Positions 16,279 to 24,707 of a stretch of 32,963 bases of DNA are shown in pieces; positions within the stretch are counted from its first letter, which is position 1; the number at the start of each line of letters is the position of its first letter. Source of the stretch: Magnetococcales bacterium. Lineage in GTDB: Bacteria > Pseudomonadota > Magnetococcia > Magnetococcales > Magnetaquicoccaceae. Below the pieces are notes generated by a model. It ran no database searches and was not told the DNA's origin. It saw only the letters and a list, made by a program, of their open reading frames with translations. The position numbers and the translations under genes were made by a program. The stretch is from positions 29,250 to 62,212 of the forward strand of contig JADGBU010000003.1 of the NCBI GenBank assembly GCA_015231295.1, given 5' to 3'.

Positions 16279-17747
16279 GAGCGGTGTTCCAGAGCCAGAG
16301 TGATGGCGCGAATCGGATCCTGCCATCGATCCGTGACCGTTTGCCGGAAAAGTCGCATCGAGGCATACCAGGGGGTGGTGTTTCGGGTCGAGCCCCAACG
16401 CCAATCCGGGGCGCGCGGCAGCAGAGTCCAGACCGGAAGACCCAGGGCTCCCGCCAGATGGGCGGTGGCCGAGTCGATGGAGAGGATCAGATCCATCCGC
16501 GTCATGATCGCCGCCGTGGTGGCGAAGTCGGTCAGATGTTCGTGGAGCGGGACCAGCGGCAGTTGCGCCAGGGTCGGGAGCGGGCCATCGCCTTCGGACT
16601 TTTGCAGACTGTAGAGCGTGATTCCAGGCACCTGTGCCAGAGGGAGCCACTCTTTCAGGGGGCAGGAGCGTCGTCGCAGGGGATCGTTGGCATGCAGGGG
16701 TTTTCCTTCCCAGATCACCCCCACCTTGAACGTCGATCCGGTCAGCCGTTCGGCCCAGAGTCGCGCCAGTTCCGGATCCGGAGTCAGATAGCCTTGGTTC
16801 AGCGGAATGGTGTCGATGGTGGTGCCGAGCAGCCCCGGCACCGAGAGCAGAGGCAGATAATAGTGAACCGGTTCATTGAACTGCGGATGATCCTGCACCT
16901 TCGCCACGCCGGGAGCCCGTTGCAGCAGACGAACCAGCGGCGTGGGAACCGTCACCAGCACGCGGGCTCCCATCCGGGCCAGCGGATCGGCGAAGCGGAT
17001 GAACTGGATCATGTCTCCGAAGCCCTGTTCTCCCAGGAGCAGGATGGTTTTTCCATCGAGGGGTTCTCCCTGCCAGCGGGGCCGGTCCGGCAGGGGATGG
17101 GACAGACTGGGACGGTCGAGGCGGAAACGCCATTCATACTCCTGCCACCCTTCCGGATAGCGTTCCATCATCAGCAGGGTCATGGAAAGATTGACATGGG
17201 CGAGGGCATGATCGGGTCGCAGACGCAGGGCGGCGCGAAAACAGGCATGGGCCAGATCGGGCCGATTCCGGGATTTTTGACACAGACCCAGATTGATCCA
17301 GGCTTCGACGAAATCGGGTTGGAGTCGGGTGGCGTGGGTGAAACAGTCGATGGCCGAATCGATCGCCCCCTGATCCATGTGGAGATCCCCCAGGTGAAAC
17401 CAGGCGGCTTCGCTGTCGGGAGCGAGACGGAGGGCCTCTTGCAACCGATCCATGGCGGGCGGGCGCGCCCCTTTTTTCTTGAGCAGCAGGCCGAGATCCA
17501 GTTGAAAGACGGCGTTGTCCGGCAGAATGGCCACCGCCTGACTGAGTGCGTCCAGTGCGCCTCGGGCATCTCCCAACTCCTGGCGCACCACGCCGAGCAT
17601 GTGCAGCACATGGGCCTGACCCGGATGACGCTGTTTCAACGGCAGCAGTCGTTCCATGGCCTCGTGCCAGAGACCCTGTTCGACGCACCGGGCCACGGCG
17701 GCCATGGCCTCGCGGAGATCGTCTTGGGAGGATGTATGGTTCATCAT
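16275..17747 (-). CDS. TPR protein with glycosyltransferase-9-like C-terminal domain (copy A)
   Basis: A 490-residue paralogue of the next gene. TPR units fill about 10-195 (HVLHMLGVVRQELGDARGALDALSQA is one). The shared linker EGWQEYEWRFRL (199-210) follows, then a GT9-like domain: LLLGEQGFGDMIQFIRFA (236-253), FKVGVIWEGKP, LYSLQKSEG and SIDSATAHLAGALGLPVWTLLP. The first of two adjacent ATGs is used here; the upstream ribosome site is weak, and the frame extends to 18011 but only through the divergent promoter region and the start of the neighbouring gene. The gene is divergent from the Maf operon across about 150 bases. Its likely job is to transfer or regulate transfer of a sugar onto a surface protein, with the TPR part choosing the partner; that is inference. 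Confidence 0.85.
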   Translation of the reverse strand: MMNHTSSQDDLREAMAAVARCVEQGLWHEAMERLLPLKQRHPGQAHVLHMLGVVRQELGDARGALDALSQAVAILPDNAVFQLDLGLLLKKKGARPPAMDRLQEALRLAPDSEAAWFHLGDLHMDQGAIDSAIDCFTHATRLQPDFVEAWINLGLCQKSRNRPDLAHACFRAALRLRPDHALAHVNLSMTLLMMERYPEGWQEYEWRFRLDRPSLSHPLPDRPRWQGEPLDGKTILLLGEQGFGDMIQFIRFADPLARMGARVLVTVPTPLVRLLQRAPGVAKVQDHPQFNEPVHYYLPLLSVPGLLGTTIDTIPLNQGYLTPDPELARLWAERLTGSTFKVGVIWEGKPLHANDPLRRRSCPLKEWLPLAQVPGITLYSLQKSEGDGPLPTLAQLPLVPLHEHLTDFATTAAIMTRMDLILSIDSATAHLAGALGLPVWTLLPRAPDWRWGSTRNTTPWYASMRLFRQTVTDRWQDPIRAITLALEHRS

Positions 17748-17898
17748 GGTGACGGAACGGAGGTTGGAGAGGTGGATCGCTGCTCTCAGGCATGCAATCC
17801 TGGGGCCGTAAAGCGGGCATCTTTGAAATGGCCGGGAAATTGCTTGCTGCCTGCACGACGCATATCCTTTGAAAATCTTCAGCCTGGAAGGTCCGATG

Positions 17899-20403
17899 AT
17901 GCCCGACACGACGCACGAGTTGTCTTTGGGTCCGTTTCTCATGAACCGGTTCGGGGAGCGGTATCTGCCCTCGGTGAACCAGGAGGCCTTTTCCAGGGTC
18001 GGATCGGACAATGTGTTTCAGCAGCAATACGGGGATTTTTTCGCCCGCGAGGATTCGCTTTATCTGATCGCCGGTTGCGATTCCGGATTGCTGGTGCAGT
18101 GGATTTTGCGCAAGAAGCGACCCGAGGGCTCCCGGTTCATTTTTCTCGATCACCCCGCGATTCTCCAGCGGTTGCGGGAGGAGGGGATTCTCCCGGAGGA
18201 GCTTCCCGCCGGCGTGCTGGCGACGACCGTCGATCGCTGGATCGTCGAGGCGGAACCGTTCTCTCTCAAGGAATATTTTTATCTCGATCAGGTCTTTGTG
18301 GCCAAATCGCTGGCCGTGGTCGATGGGATCCACGACGGTTATGTCGGCCTCTTCGGAGAGCTGGAACGGACTCTGGGACAGTATCGGCTGCAGGTGAGCC
18401 AGGAGATCGGCCATCGGGTCTTCATGACCAAGGGGCTGGAAAATCTTGCCGAAAACCGTACCCCCGCCAGTCGTCTGCAGGGAAGTTTTGCCGGACAGAC
18501 CGCCGTGTTGCTGGCGGGTGGTCCCTCTCTGCCGGAGTCTCTGCCCTGGATCCGTCAACATCGGGCGCATCTCACCATTCTGGCGGTCGCCCGGGTGGCG
18601 GATCATCTGCGCCGCGAAGGGGTGGTGCCCGATCTGCTGGTGGCCATCGATCCCCATGGCGTGATCTTTCATCAGAGCAAAGGGATGCTGGGCTTCTGGC
18701 GGGAGAGTCTGCTGGTCAACATGTATCATCTCAATCCCGCCCTGCTCGCCCAGTGGAAGGGGCGCAGCGTTTACATGGGTCCACTCTTTCCCTGGGATAG
18801 CCCCCTGAATCCCGTCAATGTGTTCTATCCCGGCATCACCGTGGGCCATCAGGCGTTGGGGATTGCGGTGGATATGGGATTTTCGCGGGTGGTGCTGGCG
18901 GGGTTCGATCTCTGTTTCACCCGCGAGGGTTTTACCCATGTGGCGGGCAGCGTGGAACAAGAGATCGGACCCTTCATCGCCCGTGGCGATCTGATGGTGG
19001 AAACCAATGGCGGCTGGATGGCGGAGACCCGTCACGACTTTCTGAACGCCATTCCCAGTCTGGCCGCTCTGGCCCAGTATGCCGCAGAGCGTCACTGTCA
19101 GGTGATCAATCCCAGTCCCGCCGCCGCCCGGATCGACGGGGTGGCGCATCTGCCCTGGGAGAGTCTCATCCCGGAACCGATGGCGCGACCCGCTCAGGAT
19201 CTGCTGCGGGAGCGGCTCCCCGCCGAAACCGGTGCCGATCGGCTCACCTTCTATCAGACCATCGATCAGGAGGTGGTGGCGGTCCGCAAGGTGGCGGCCA
19301 AGGTCAAGAGTCTGGCCCTGGAGGGGATCGAATGCAACGATGGCCTCTTCGGACGCCGGGGCAAAACGCCTGATTTCAAGTTCAAGAAGCGGATGGATGC
19401 CATCGAACGGACGCTCGACGAGGAGTATCGGGAGGTGAGCCGCCTGGTCAAGAAATGGGGACTGGGGGCCATGCTCAAGCTGAGCCGTCCGGACAAGGAG
19501 CGGGAGTGGAGCGATGAGGAGATCGAACGGGCCGGACGACTCTATTACGAAATCTATCGGGACAACGCCACCGCCCTGATCAAGCTGCTGGACGGGGTGC
19601 GTCAACGGATTCGCGCCAGACAGGAGGAGGAGAAACATCGTCCCGACTTCAAGACGCTGCTGAAACAGTGGCGGGAAGATGGAGAGCCGGGACGGGCGTT
19701 GGTCTTTCTGGAGCGGCGCGGCTGGAGTCTCGACGATCTGCCGGAATCGGTGCGTCCCGGTTTCCGGGAGTCTTTGGAGAAGTTTGAAGCCTTGCTGACC
19801 GAAACCGATCACGATTACAAAAAATACATTCTCTCGGTGCAGAGTTCCCCGCAGACGGTACGGGTCAAGGCCCAGGCGATGTTCCGCAACCGGGAACGGG
19901 ATCGTCTGGCCCATTTCGCCTCCGGTCTGGAGAAAAGCACGCTGGTCGAACGTCCCGAACATCTGCATCTGATCCGGGGCTATCTGGCGGAACTCGACGG
20001 CGCGCACGAGCAGGCGGCGCGTCACTATCGTCAAGTCACCCATCCGGCCCTGCTGGCCGAGGCTCTGCAACGACTCTTCACGCTGGCCCTCCAGGGCGGA
20101 GATCTGCTGACCGCCCAGGCGGTGTCGCAGCGGCTTTCCGAACTCTCCGTGGCCCACATTCCGTTTCACGCCGAACTGTTGCGCCTCAACGGCCATGGCG
20201 CCACCGCCGCCGCCATCTACGAGGAGTATCTTAAACTGGTCCGCAAGGATTTCGTCTCCATGGTCAAGCTCGGACGGCTCTATCTGGAACTGGGTCAGCC
20301 GGAGCGCGCCCGGGAAACCTTCTCGCGCATTCTCGAAGAGGATCCGGACAATCAGGCGGTTCGCACCTTTCTCGCCGATCTGGATCGGGAGTCGGGCCGG
20401 TGA
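17899..20403 (+). CDS. Maf-type flagellin glycosylation protein (MAF_flag10) with TPR-like tail
   Basis: The product is 834 residues. The central domain is the motility-associated factor / MptE-like family: LLAGGPSLPESLPWI (from about 204), ILAVARVADHLRREGVVPDLLVAIDPH (to about 253), then GHQALGIAVDMGFSRVVLAGFDLCF (to 339). Maf proteins are thought to move nonulosonic acids such as pseudaminic or legionaminic acid onto flagellin Ser/Thr in the cytoplasm. An N-terminal domain (about 1-190) includes SLYLIAGCDSG. The last 150 residues form TPR-like helices ending LYLELGQPERARETFSRIL, an addition that may hold substrate. GGAAGG is seven bases before the ATG at 17899; the ATG at 17896 and a TTG at 17869 are less well spaced. 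The stop overlaps the next start (GTGA), and four sugar-nucleotide genes follow, which supports the role. Confidence 0.85.
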   Translation: MPDTTHELSLGPFLMNRFGERYLPSVNQEAFSRVGSDNVFQQQYGDFFAREDSLYLIAGCDSGLLVQWILRKKRPEGSRFIFLDHPAILQRLREEGILPEELPAGVLATTVDRWIVEAEPFSLKEYFYLDQVFVAKSLAVVDGIHDGYVGLFGELERTLGQYRLQVSQEIGHRVFMTKGLENLAENRTPASRLQGSFAGQTAVLLAGGPSLPESLPWIRQHRAHLTILAVARVADHLRREGVVPDLLVAIDPHGVIFHQSKGMLGFWRESLLVNMYHLNPALLAQWKGRSVYMGPLFPWDSPLNPVNVFYPGITVGHQALGIAVDMGFSRVVLAGFDLCFTREGFTHVAGSVEQEIGPFIARGDLMVETNGGWMAETRHDFLNAIPSLAALAQYAAERHCQVINPSPAAARIDGVAHLPWESLIPEPMARPAQDLLRERLPAETGADRLTFYQTIDQEVVAVRKVAAKVKSLALEGIECNDGLFGRRGKTPDFKFKKRMDAIERTLDEEYREVSRLVKKWGLGAMLKLSRPDKEREWSDEEIERAGRLYYEIYRDNATALIKLLDGVRQRIRARQEEEKHRPDFKTLLKQWREDGEPGRALVFLERRGWSLDDLPESVRPGFRESLEKFEALLTETDHDYKKYILSVQSSPQTVRVKAQAMFRNRERDRLAHFASGLEKSTLVERPEHLHLIRGYLAELDGAHEQAARHYRQVTHPALLAEALQRLFTLALQGGDLLTAQAVSQRLSELSVAHIPFHAELLRLNGHGATAAAIYEEYLKLVRKDFVSMVKLGRLYLELGQPERARETFSRILEEDPDNQAVRTFLADLDRESGR

Positions 20404-21596
20404 CGCCCGCCATCCTGAAACGTGTGCTGCGTCGGGATTGTTCTTTGTTTCAGGCCGATGTGGAGAGTCGTCGTCCGGAACTGCTCGACGCCCTGAAAGG
20501 CTCCCGTCTGCTGGTGATCGGTGCGGCGGGCTCCATTGGCGGGGCGTTCAGCCGGGAGGTGGTGCAGTGGCCCGTGGCCGCGTTGCGACTGGTCGATCCG
20601 AGCGAAAACAATCTGGTCGCGTTGGTGCGGGAGCTGCGCGCCTCCTCCCTGACCCCCCCGGAGGATTTCGCCACCAGTGCCATCGCTCTGGGAACCCCGG
20701 AGTTCGATCATTTTCTGGAGGCGCAGCCGCCGTTCGATTATGTGGTCAACTTTGCCGCCCTCAAGCATGTGCGGGCGGAACGGGATCCGTTCACCCTGAT
20801 GCGGATGATTCAGGTCAATGTGCTGGCTCTGGATGCGCTGCTGCAACGCCTCTCCCGTGGTTCGGGGGGGCGTTTTTTCTCCGTCTCGTCGGACAAGGCG
20901 GTCAACCCCGCCAATCTGATGGGGGCCAGCAAAGCCCTGATGGAACAGACCATGTGGCACTGGTCCGACCGGTTGACCGCCGTCACCTCCCGTTTCGCCA
21001 ATGTGGCTTTTTCCGACGGCAGTCTGCTCCACGGATTTTTGCGCCGCATGGAGAAGCGGCAACCGTTGGCGGCTCCCCTGGATGTGAAACGCTATTTCAT
21101 CTCGCATGAAGAGGCGGGTCAGTTGTGCCTGTTGGCCAGTGTGCTCGGGGGCAATCGGGAGGTGTTCATTCCCCGTCTGGAGGCGGATCAGGATCTGTCC
21201 ACCTTCGCGGAGATCGCGGTGGCGGTGCTTCAGGAGTCGGGATACACCCCCCGGCTGTTTTCCAGCGATGACGAGGCGCGCCGCTTTGCCGCTTCCATGG
21301 GACCGGAGTGCCGGGAGTGGCCCTGCTGTTTCACGGTGAGCGATACCACCGGCGAAAAGGATGAAGAGGAGTTTCTGGCCCATGGCGAAGCGGCGGATTT
21401 CACCACCTATCGTCATATCGGGGTGATTCGGGAGCCGGCGCGGGATCCGGAAGGGTTGCAACGGTTTCTGACCACCATGCGCCGGTTGCGAAGCGAACCG
21501 CTCTGGGAGATGTCCGCCCTGGTGCAGGCCATGGAACAGGCGGTTCCCGCCTTGTCCCACCGGGTGGCGGGACGGGATCTGGATGGCAAAATGTGA
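20400..21596 (+). CDS. Sugar-nucleotide 4,6-dehydratase, FlaA1/CapD/LegB-like
   Basis: A 398-residue extended short-chain dehydrogenase. It starts with GTG overlapping the Maf stop, with GGGAG eight bases upstream. The NAD(P) motif is GAAGSIG (41-47). The active site has SVSSDKAVNP (161-170) and then MGASK (174-178), so Met stands where most SDR enzymes have Tyr; the S-M-K triad is known from WbpM-like 4,6-dehydratases. NFAALKHV (117-124) and SDTTGEKDEEEF in the C-terminal part also fit UDP-N-acetylglucosamine 4,6-dehydratases. It would make the 4-keto-6-deoxy intermediate for the aminotransferase encoded next. No membrane segments are present, so it is the soluble short form. The nucleotide carrier (UDP or GDP) is undecided; a neighbouring CBS-nucleotidyltransferase of PtmE type would suggest GDP. 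Confidence 0.83.
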   Translation: MTPAILKRVLRRDCSLFQADVESRRPELLDALKGSRLLVIGAAGSIGGAFSREVVQWPVAALRLVDPSENNLVALVRELRASSLTPPEDFATSAIALGTPEFDHFLEAQPPFDYVVNFAALKHVRAERDPFTLMRMIQVNVLALDALLQRLSRGSGGRFFSVSSDKAVNPANLMGASKALMEQTMWHWSDRLTAVTSRFANVAFSDGSLLHGFLRRMEKRQPLAAPLDVKRYFISHEEAGQLCLLASVLGGNREVFIPRLEADQDLSTFAEIAVAVLQESGYTPRLFSSDDEARRFAASMGPECREWPCCFTVSDTTGEKDEEEFLAHGEAADFTTYRHIGVIREPARDPEGLQRFLTTMRRLRSEPLWEMSALVQAMEQAVPALSHRVAGRDLDGKM

Positions 21597-21619
21597 TCGA
21601 TGACGATCGAGGAGCGATG

Positions 21620-22780
21620 ATGGCGCGGATTCCACTGGCAGTGCCGGATTTGACGGGTAATGAGGCCCGTTATCTCCAGGAGTGCATCACCTCCACTTAT
21701 GTTTCATCGGTGGGACCGTTTGTGGATCGGTTTGAATCCCTGGTGGCCGAGGCGAGCGGAGCCCGTGGCGCGGTGGCGGTCTCCTCGGGCACCTGCGGAT
21801 TGCATGCGGCTCTGGTGGCTCTGGGGGTGGGGAGCGGCGATCTGGTGATCGTGCCCTCCTTGACCTTCATCGCCAGTGCCAATGCGGTGGCCCATTGCGG
21901 AGCCGCCCCCTGGCTGATGGATGTGGACCCTCTCACCTGGAATCTCGATCCGAAGGTGCTGGAGGAGCATCTCTCCCGGGAGACCCGGCTGCATCAGGAT
22001 GGGACGGTGATCCATCGCTCCTCGGGACGGCGGGTGGCGGCGGTGATGGCCGTTCACACGTTGGGCCTTCCCGCCGACATGGAGCCGATTCTCGCTTCGG
22101 CGCGGGCGCGCGGTCTGCCGGTGATCGCCGATGCCGCCGCCGCGTTGGGCTCCTGGCATCGGGGCCGACCGGTGGGCGCGTTGGAGGCGGATCTGTCGGT
22201 TTTCTCCTTCAACGGCAACAAGACCGTCACCTGTGGCGGGGGCGGCGCGGTGGTGGGAGAGGATGCGGGATTGTTGAATCTGGTGCGTCATCTCACCACC
22301 ACGGCCCGTCAGGGGAGCCATTATGATCACGATCGGGTGGGTTTCAACTATCGCATGACCAACCTTCAGGCGGCGGTGGGCTGTGCCCAGATGGAACGAC
22401 TGGAGCCGTTTGTGGCGGCCAAACGTCGCATCCGTCGCCGTTACGATCAGGCCTTCGCCGATCTGGCGGGGGTGGTCTCTCCTTTTCCCGATCCCGCCGA
22501 CAGTGTGGGAGCCTGCTGGTTTTCCGGATTCGTGATGGAACGGGGCGATCCCGATGGCGTGGAGCGGTTGCGGAACGGCTTGCAACAGATGGGGATCGAT
22601 GCCCGTCCGTTCTGGAAACCGATTCATTTGCAGCCGCCCTATCGGGACGCGCCCTGTTCTGCCCAACCGGTGAGCGAGGCGCTGTGGTGGCGGGTGGTGA
22701 CGCTCCCTTGCGGGACGGGTTTGCCTCCCGAGGATCAGGAGCGGGTCATTCTTGCCGCCCGGAAGCTGCTGACCGCTTGA
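21620..22780 (+). CDS. DegT/DnrJ/EryC1 aminotransferase, LegC-like
   Basis: The product is 386 residues, normal for the family. PLP attaches to K201 in SFNGNKTVTCGGGG. The N-terminal YVSSVGPFVDRFE is the pattern of LegC-type sugar aminotransferases, and VAVSSGTCGLHAAL, DVDPLTWNLD and VIADAAAALGS are the cofactor and substrate regions. It would add an amino group at C4 of the 4-keto-6-deoxy sugar made by the enzyme encoded just before. The start at 21620 has AGGAG five bases upstream; a GTG at 21593 overlapping the previous stop would only add nine residues. Legionaminic-type pathways use this step; perosamine-type or viosamine-type sugars are the alternatives. Confidence 0.85.
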   Translation: MARIPLAVPDLTGNEARYLQECITSTYVSSVGPFVDRFESLVAEASGARGAVAVSSGTCGLHAALVALGVGSGDLVIVPSLTFIASANAVAHCGAAPWLMDVDPLTWNLDPKVLEEHLSRETRLHQDGTVIHRSSGRRVAAVMAVHTLGLPADMEPILASARARGLPVIADAAAALGSWHRGRPVGALEADLSVFSFNGNKTVTCGGGGAVVGEDAGLLNLVRHLTTTARQGSHYDHDRVGFNYRMTNLQAAVGCAQMERLEPFVAAKRRIRRRYDQAFADLAGVVSPFPDPADSVGACWFSGFVMERGDPDGVERLRNGLQQMGIDARPFWKPIHLQPPYRDAPCSAQPVSEALWWRVVTLPCGTGLPPEDQERVILAARKLLTA

Positions 22781-22838
22781 AAAAGGGCGGAATGGGGATC
22801 CATTCAACGTCATGAAACCAATTTATCGACCTTAAGAA

Positions 22839-23498
22839 ATGGCTCAGGAATTGCAATTCAGTGCATTGATCCTGCTTGGCGGGGGCGGCCATGCGCGGGT
22901 GCTGCGGGATGTGCTGGAGCAGCTTGGCTGGTGCTCCAGCGTGCTGGGCGTGCTGGCTCCCCGGATGAGCGCGGAAGAACAGGCCGCCCTGGCGTTGCCC
23001 TGGTTGGGCGGAGACGAGCGGTTGGCGGATTTTTCTCCGGAGTCGGTCGGTTTGGTGCTCGGGGTGGGGTCGGTGGGGTCGGGTGGCGGACGGATGGCCT
23101 TGTATCGATCCGCCCGGGAGCGGGGATTCGGGTTTGCGACGTTGCGGCATCCGACCGCCTGGATCGCCTCGAAGGTGCAACTGGGTATGGGGGTGCAGGT
23201 GATGGCCCGCGCGGTGATCCAGACCGGCGCGGTGGTGGGAGAGAATGGTCTGATCAATACCGGGGCGGTGGTGGAACACGATTGCCGATTGGCCGATCAT
23301 GTTCATGTGGCCTCCGGGGCGGTGTTGAGCGGAGGGGTTCGGGTCGGGCCGGGGGTGCATGTGGGAGCCGGAGCGGTGGTGCGACAAGGGATCGAGATCG
23401 GTGCGGGAGCGGTGGTCGGGGCCGGGGCGGTCGTGGTGCGAAACGTGCGCCAGGGAGTCGTGGTGATGGGGTGTCCAGCCGGGGAGAAGAGACGATGA
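22839..23498 (+). CDS. NeuD/PglD-like sugar O/N-acyltransferase
   Basis: The product is 219 residues. The N-terminal nucleotide-sugar-binding motif is LLGGGGHARVLRDVL (12-26). The C-terminal half is a left-handed beta-helix of hexapeptide repeats (GAVVGENGLINTGAVVEHD, then VHVASGAVLSGGV and GAGAVVRQG). The likely catalytic base is H147 in VVEHDC, as in PglD. It would acetylate the 4-amino sugar from acetyl-CoA, the LegH/PglD step. A 58-base gap separates it from the aminotransferase gene and the ribosome site is poor, so it may have its own weak start or be coupled through the message. The stop overlaps the next start by four bases. Confidence 0.85.
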   Translation: MAQELQFSALILLGGGGHARVLRDVLEQLGWCSSVLGVLAPRMSAEEQAALALPWLGGDERLADFSPESVGLVLGVGSVGSGGGRMALYRSARERGFGFATLRHPTAWIASKVQLGMGVQVMARAVIQTGAVVGENGLINTGAVVEHDCRLADHVHVASGAVLSGGVRVGPGVHVGAGAVVRQGIEIGAGAVVGAGAVVVRNVRQGVVVMGCPAGEKRR

Positions 23499-24556
23499 GA
23501 GAAGAGGATCGTTGGCAGACCATTTTGATTCGGCCTGAGTTGTCGATTCTGGAAGCGTTGCGGGTGATCGACAAGGGAGCCTTGCGTTTGGCACTGGTGA
23601 CGGATGATGCTGGTCATCTTCAGGGGGTCGTGACCGATGGGGATGTACGCCGCGCTTTGTTGAAACGCGTGGATATGAAGGAGCCTGTGATGACCATCAT
23701 GAATGCCGCACCCACCTTCGCCCGGGCTTCGGAGACCCGGGATCGTCTGCTTTCGATGATGCATGCCAAGCGGATCGAGCATCTGCCGATCGTGGACGAT
23801 GGCGGTTGCGTGATGGGGCTGGAGACGATGCACAATCTGTCCGTGCCCGCGCCCCGGGATAACTGGGTGGTGCTGATGGCCGGCGGATTGGGCTCCCGGC
23901 TCTCCCCCCTGACCGACGTGGTTCCCAAACCGTTGCTCAAGGTAGGCTCCAAGCCGATTCTGGAAGTGATTCTGGAAAGTTTCCTCTCACACGGATTTCA
24001 CCGCTTTTTCCTGTCGGTCAACTACCGCAAGGAGATGATCAAGGAGTATTTCGGCGATGGGTCCGCCTGGGGGGTGGAGATCGTCTATCTGGAAGAGAAT
24101 GGCCGTTTGGGCACCGCCGGTTCGTTGTCGCTGTTCCCCGAGCGTCCCACCGAGCCCTTTTTCGTCATGAACGGGGATCTGCTCACCCGGATCAACTTTC
24201 AGCATGTGTTGAATTTTCATCTGGAGCATCAATCCCGTGCCACGTTGTGCGTCCGCAAGGTGGAGCAGACGGTCCCGTATGGTGTGGTGCGGCTTGACGC
24301 CCATCGTCTCGTGACCATCGAAGAGAAGCCGGTGCAGGAGTATTTCGTCAACGCCGGGATCTATCTGTTGGATCCGGAGGTGTTGCCTTTGATCCCCAAG
24401 GGTCAATATTTCGACATGCCGACTCTGTTTCAGAGCATCATCAAACAGGGGGAGACCACGGCGGCCTTTCCGTTCCTGGACTACTGGATGGATATCGGGC
24501 GGATGGGGGATTTTCGTCAGGCCTGTCGGGATTATCCCGAGGTGTTCGCGGCCTGA
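23495..24556 (+). CDS. CBS-domain sugar-1-phosphate nucleotidyltransferase, PtmE-like
   Basis: A 353-residue fusion. Two CBS motifs fill about 5-118 (LALVTDDAGHLQGVVTDGDVRRALL and IEHLPIVDDGGCVMGLET), followed by a nucleotidyltransferase domain with GGLGSRLSPLTDVVPKPLLKV (130-150) and MNGDLLTRINF, FVNAGIYLLDPEVL and DYWMDIGRMGD. This arrangement is that of PtmE of the Campylobacter legionaminic pathway, which makes GDP-glucosamine from glucosamine-1-phosphate, with the CBS pair likely sensing adenylates. GGGGAGAAG precedes the ATG, and the start overlaps the previous stop (ATGA). It is last in the operon and is followed by a strong terminator. The exact sugar substrate is not shown by the sequence. 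Confidence 0.85.
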   Translation: MREEDRWQTILIRPELSILEALRVIDKGALRLALVTDDAGHLQGVVTDGDVRRALLKRVDMKEPVMTIMNAAPTFARASETRDRLLSMMHAKRIEHLPIVDDGGCVMGLETMHNLSVPAPRDNWVVLMAGGLGSRLSPLTDVVPKPLLKVGSKPILEVILESFLSHGFHRFFLSVNYRKEMIKEYFGDGSAWGVEIVYLEENGRLGTAGSLSLFPERPTEPFFVMNGDLLTRINFQHVLNFHLEHQSRATLCVRKVEQTVPYGVVRLDAHRLVTIEEKPVQEYFVNAGIYLLDPEVLPLIPKGQYFDMPTLFQSIIKQGETTAAFPFLDYWMDIGRMGDFRQACRDYPEVFAA

Positions 24557-24573
24557 TGGCAAACAGAGGACGC

Positions 24574-24615
24574 AAAAAAAGGCCGGGCGATCGATCATCG
24601 TCCGGCCTTTTTTTT
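24574..24615. terminator. Intrinsic terminator, probably bidirectional
   Basis: The arms GGCCGG (24581-24586) and CCGGCC (24602-24607) form a perfect stem, extended inward by imperfect pairing, flanked by seven A on the left and eight T on the right. It ends the rightward glycosylation operon, and the A-run allows it to stop leftward transcription from the converging aminotransferase gene as well. It lies immediately before repeat copy 4. Confidence 0.9.
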
Positions 24616-24622
24616 ATGGATG

Positions 24623-24703
24623 CATCACGGGTCCAGGGGGATTATCCCCCTGGTGGGATCCAAGGGCAAAGCCCTTGGTGGGGTTCAGGGGCGAAGCCCC
24701 TGG
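24623..24703 (+). repeat. Palindromic intergenic repeat cluster, copy 4 (three units)
   Basis: Unit 1 has arms CCAGGGGG (24633-24640) and CCCCCTGG (24646-24653) around ATTAT and is identical to the first unit of copy 1. Unit 2 has arms CCAAGGGC and GCCCTTGG (about 24660-24678) around AAA. Unit 3 has TTCAGGGGC then GCCCCTGG (about 24684-24702) around GAA. The linkers are TGGGAT and TGGGGT. It lies four bases after the stop of the leftward aminotransferase gene and next to a separate, standard terminator, so termination is unlikely to be its only role. Confidence 0.8.
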
Positions 24704-24707
24704 AGAC

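Noticed and set aside
16284-20196. Long antisense frames of 838 and 1,020 residues across the TPR-glycosyltransferase and Maf genes
   Set aside because: They are shadows of three genes with strong motifs, and parts of them simply join stretches antisense to unrelated genes.
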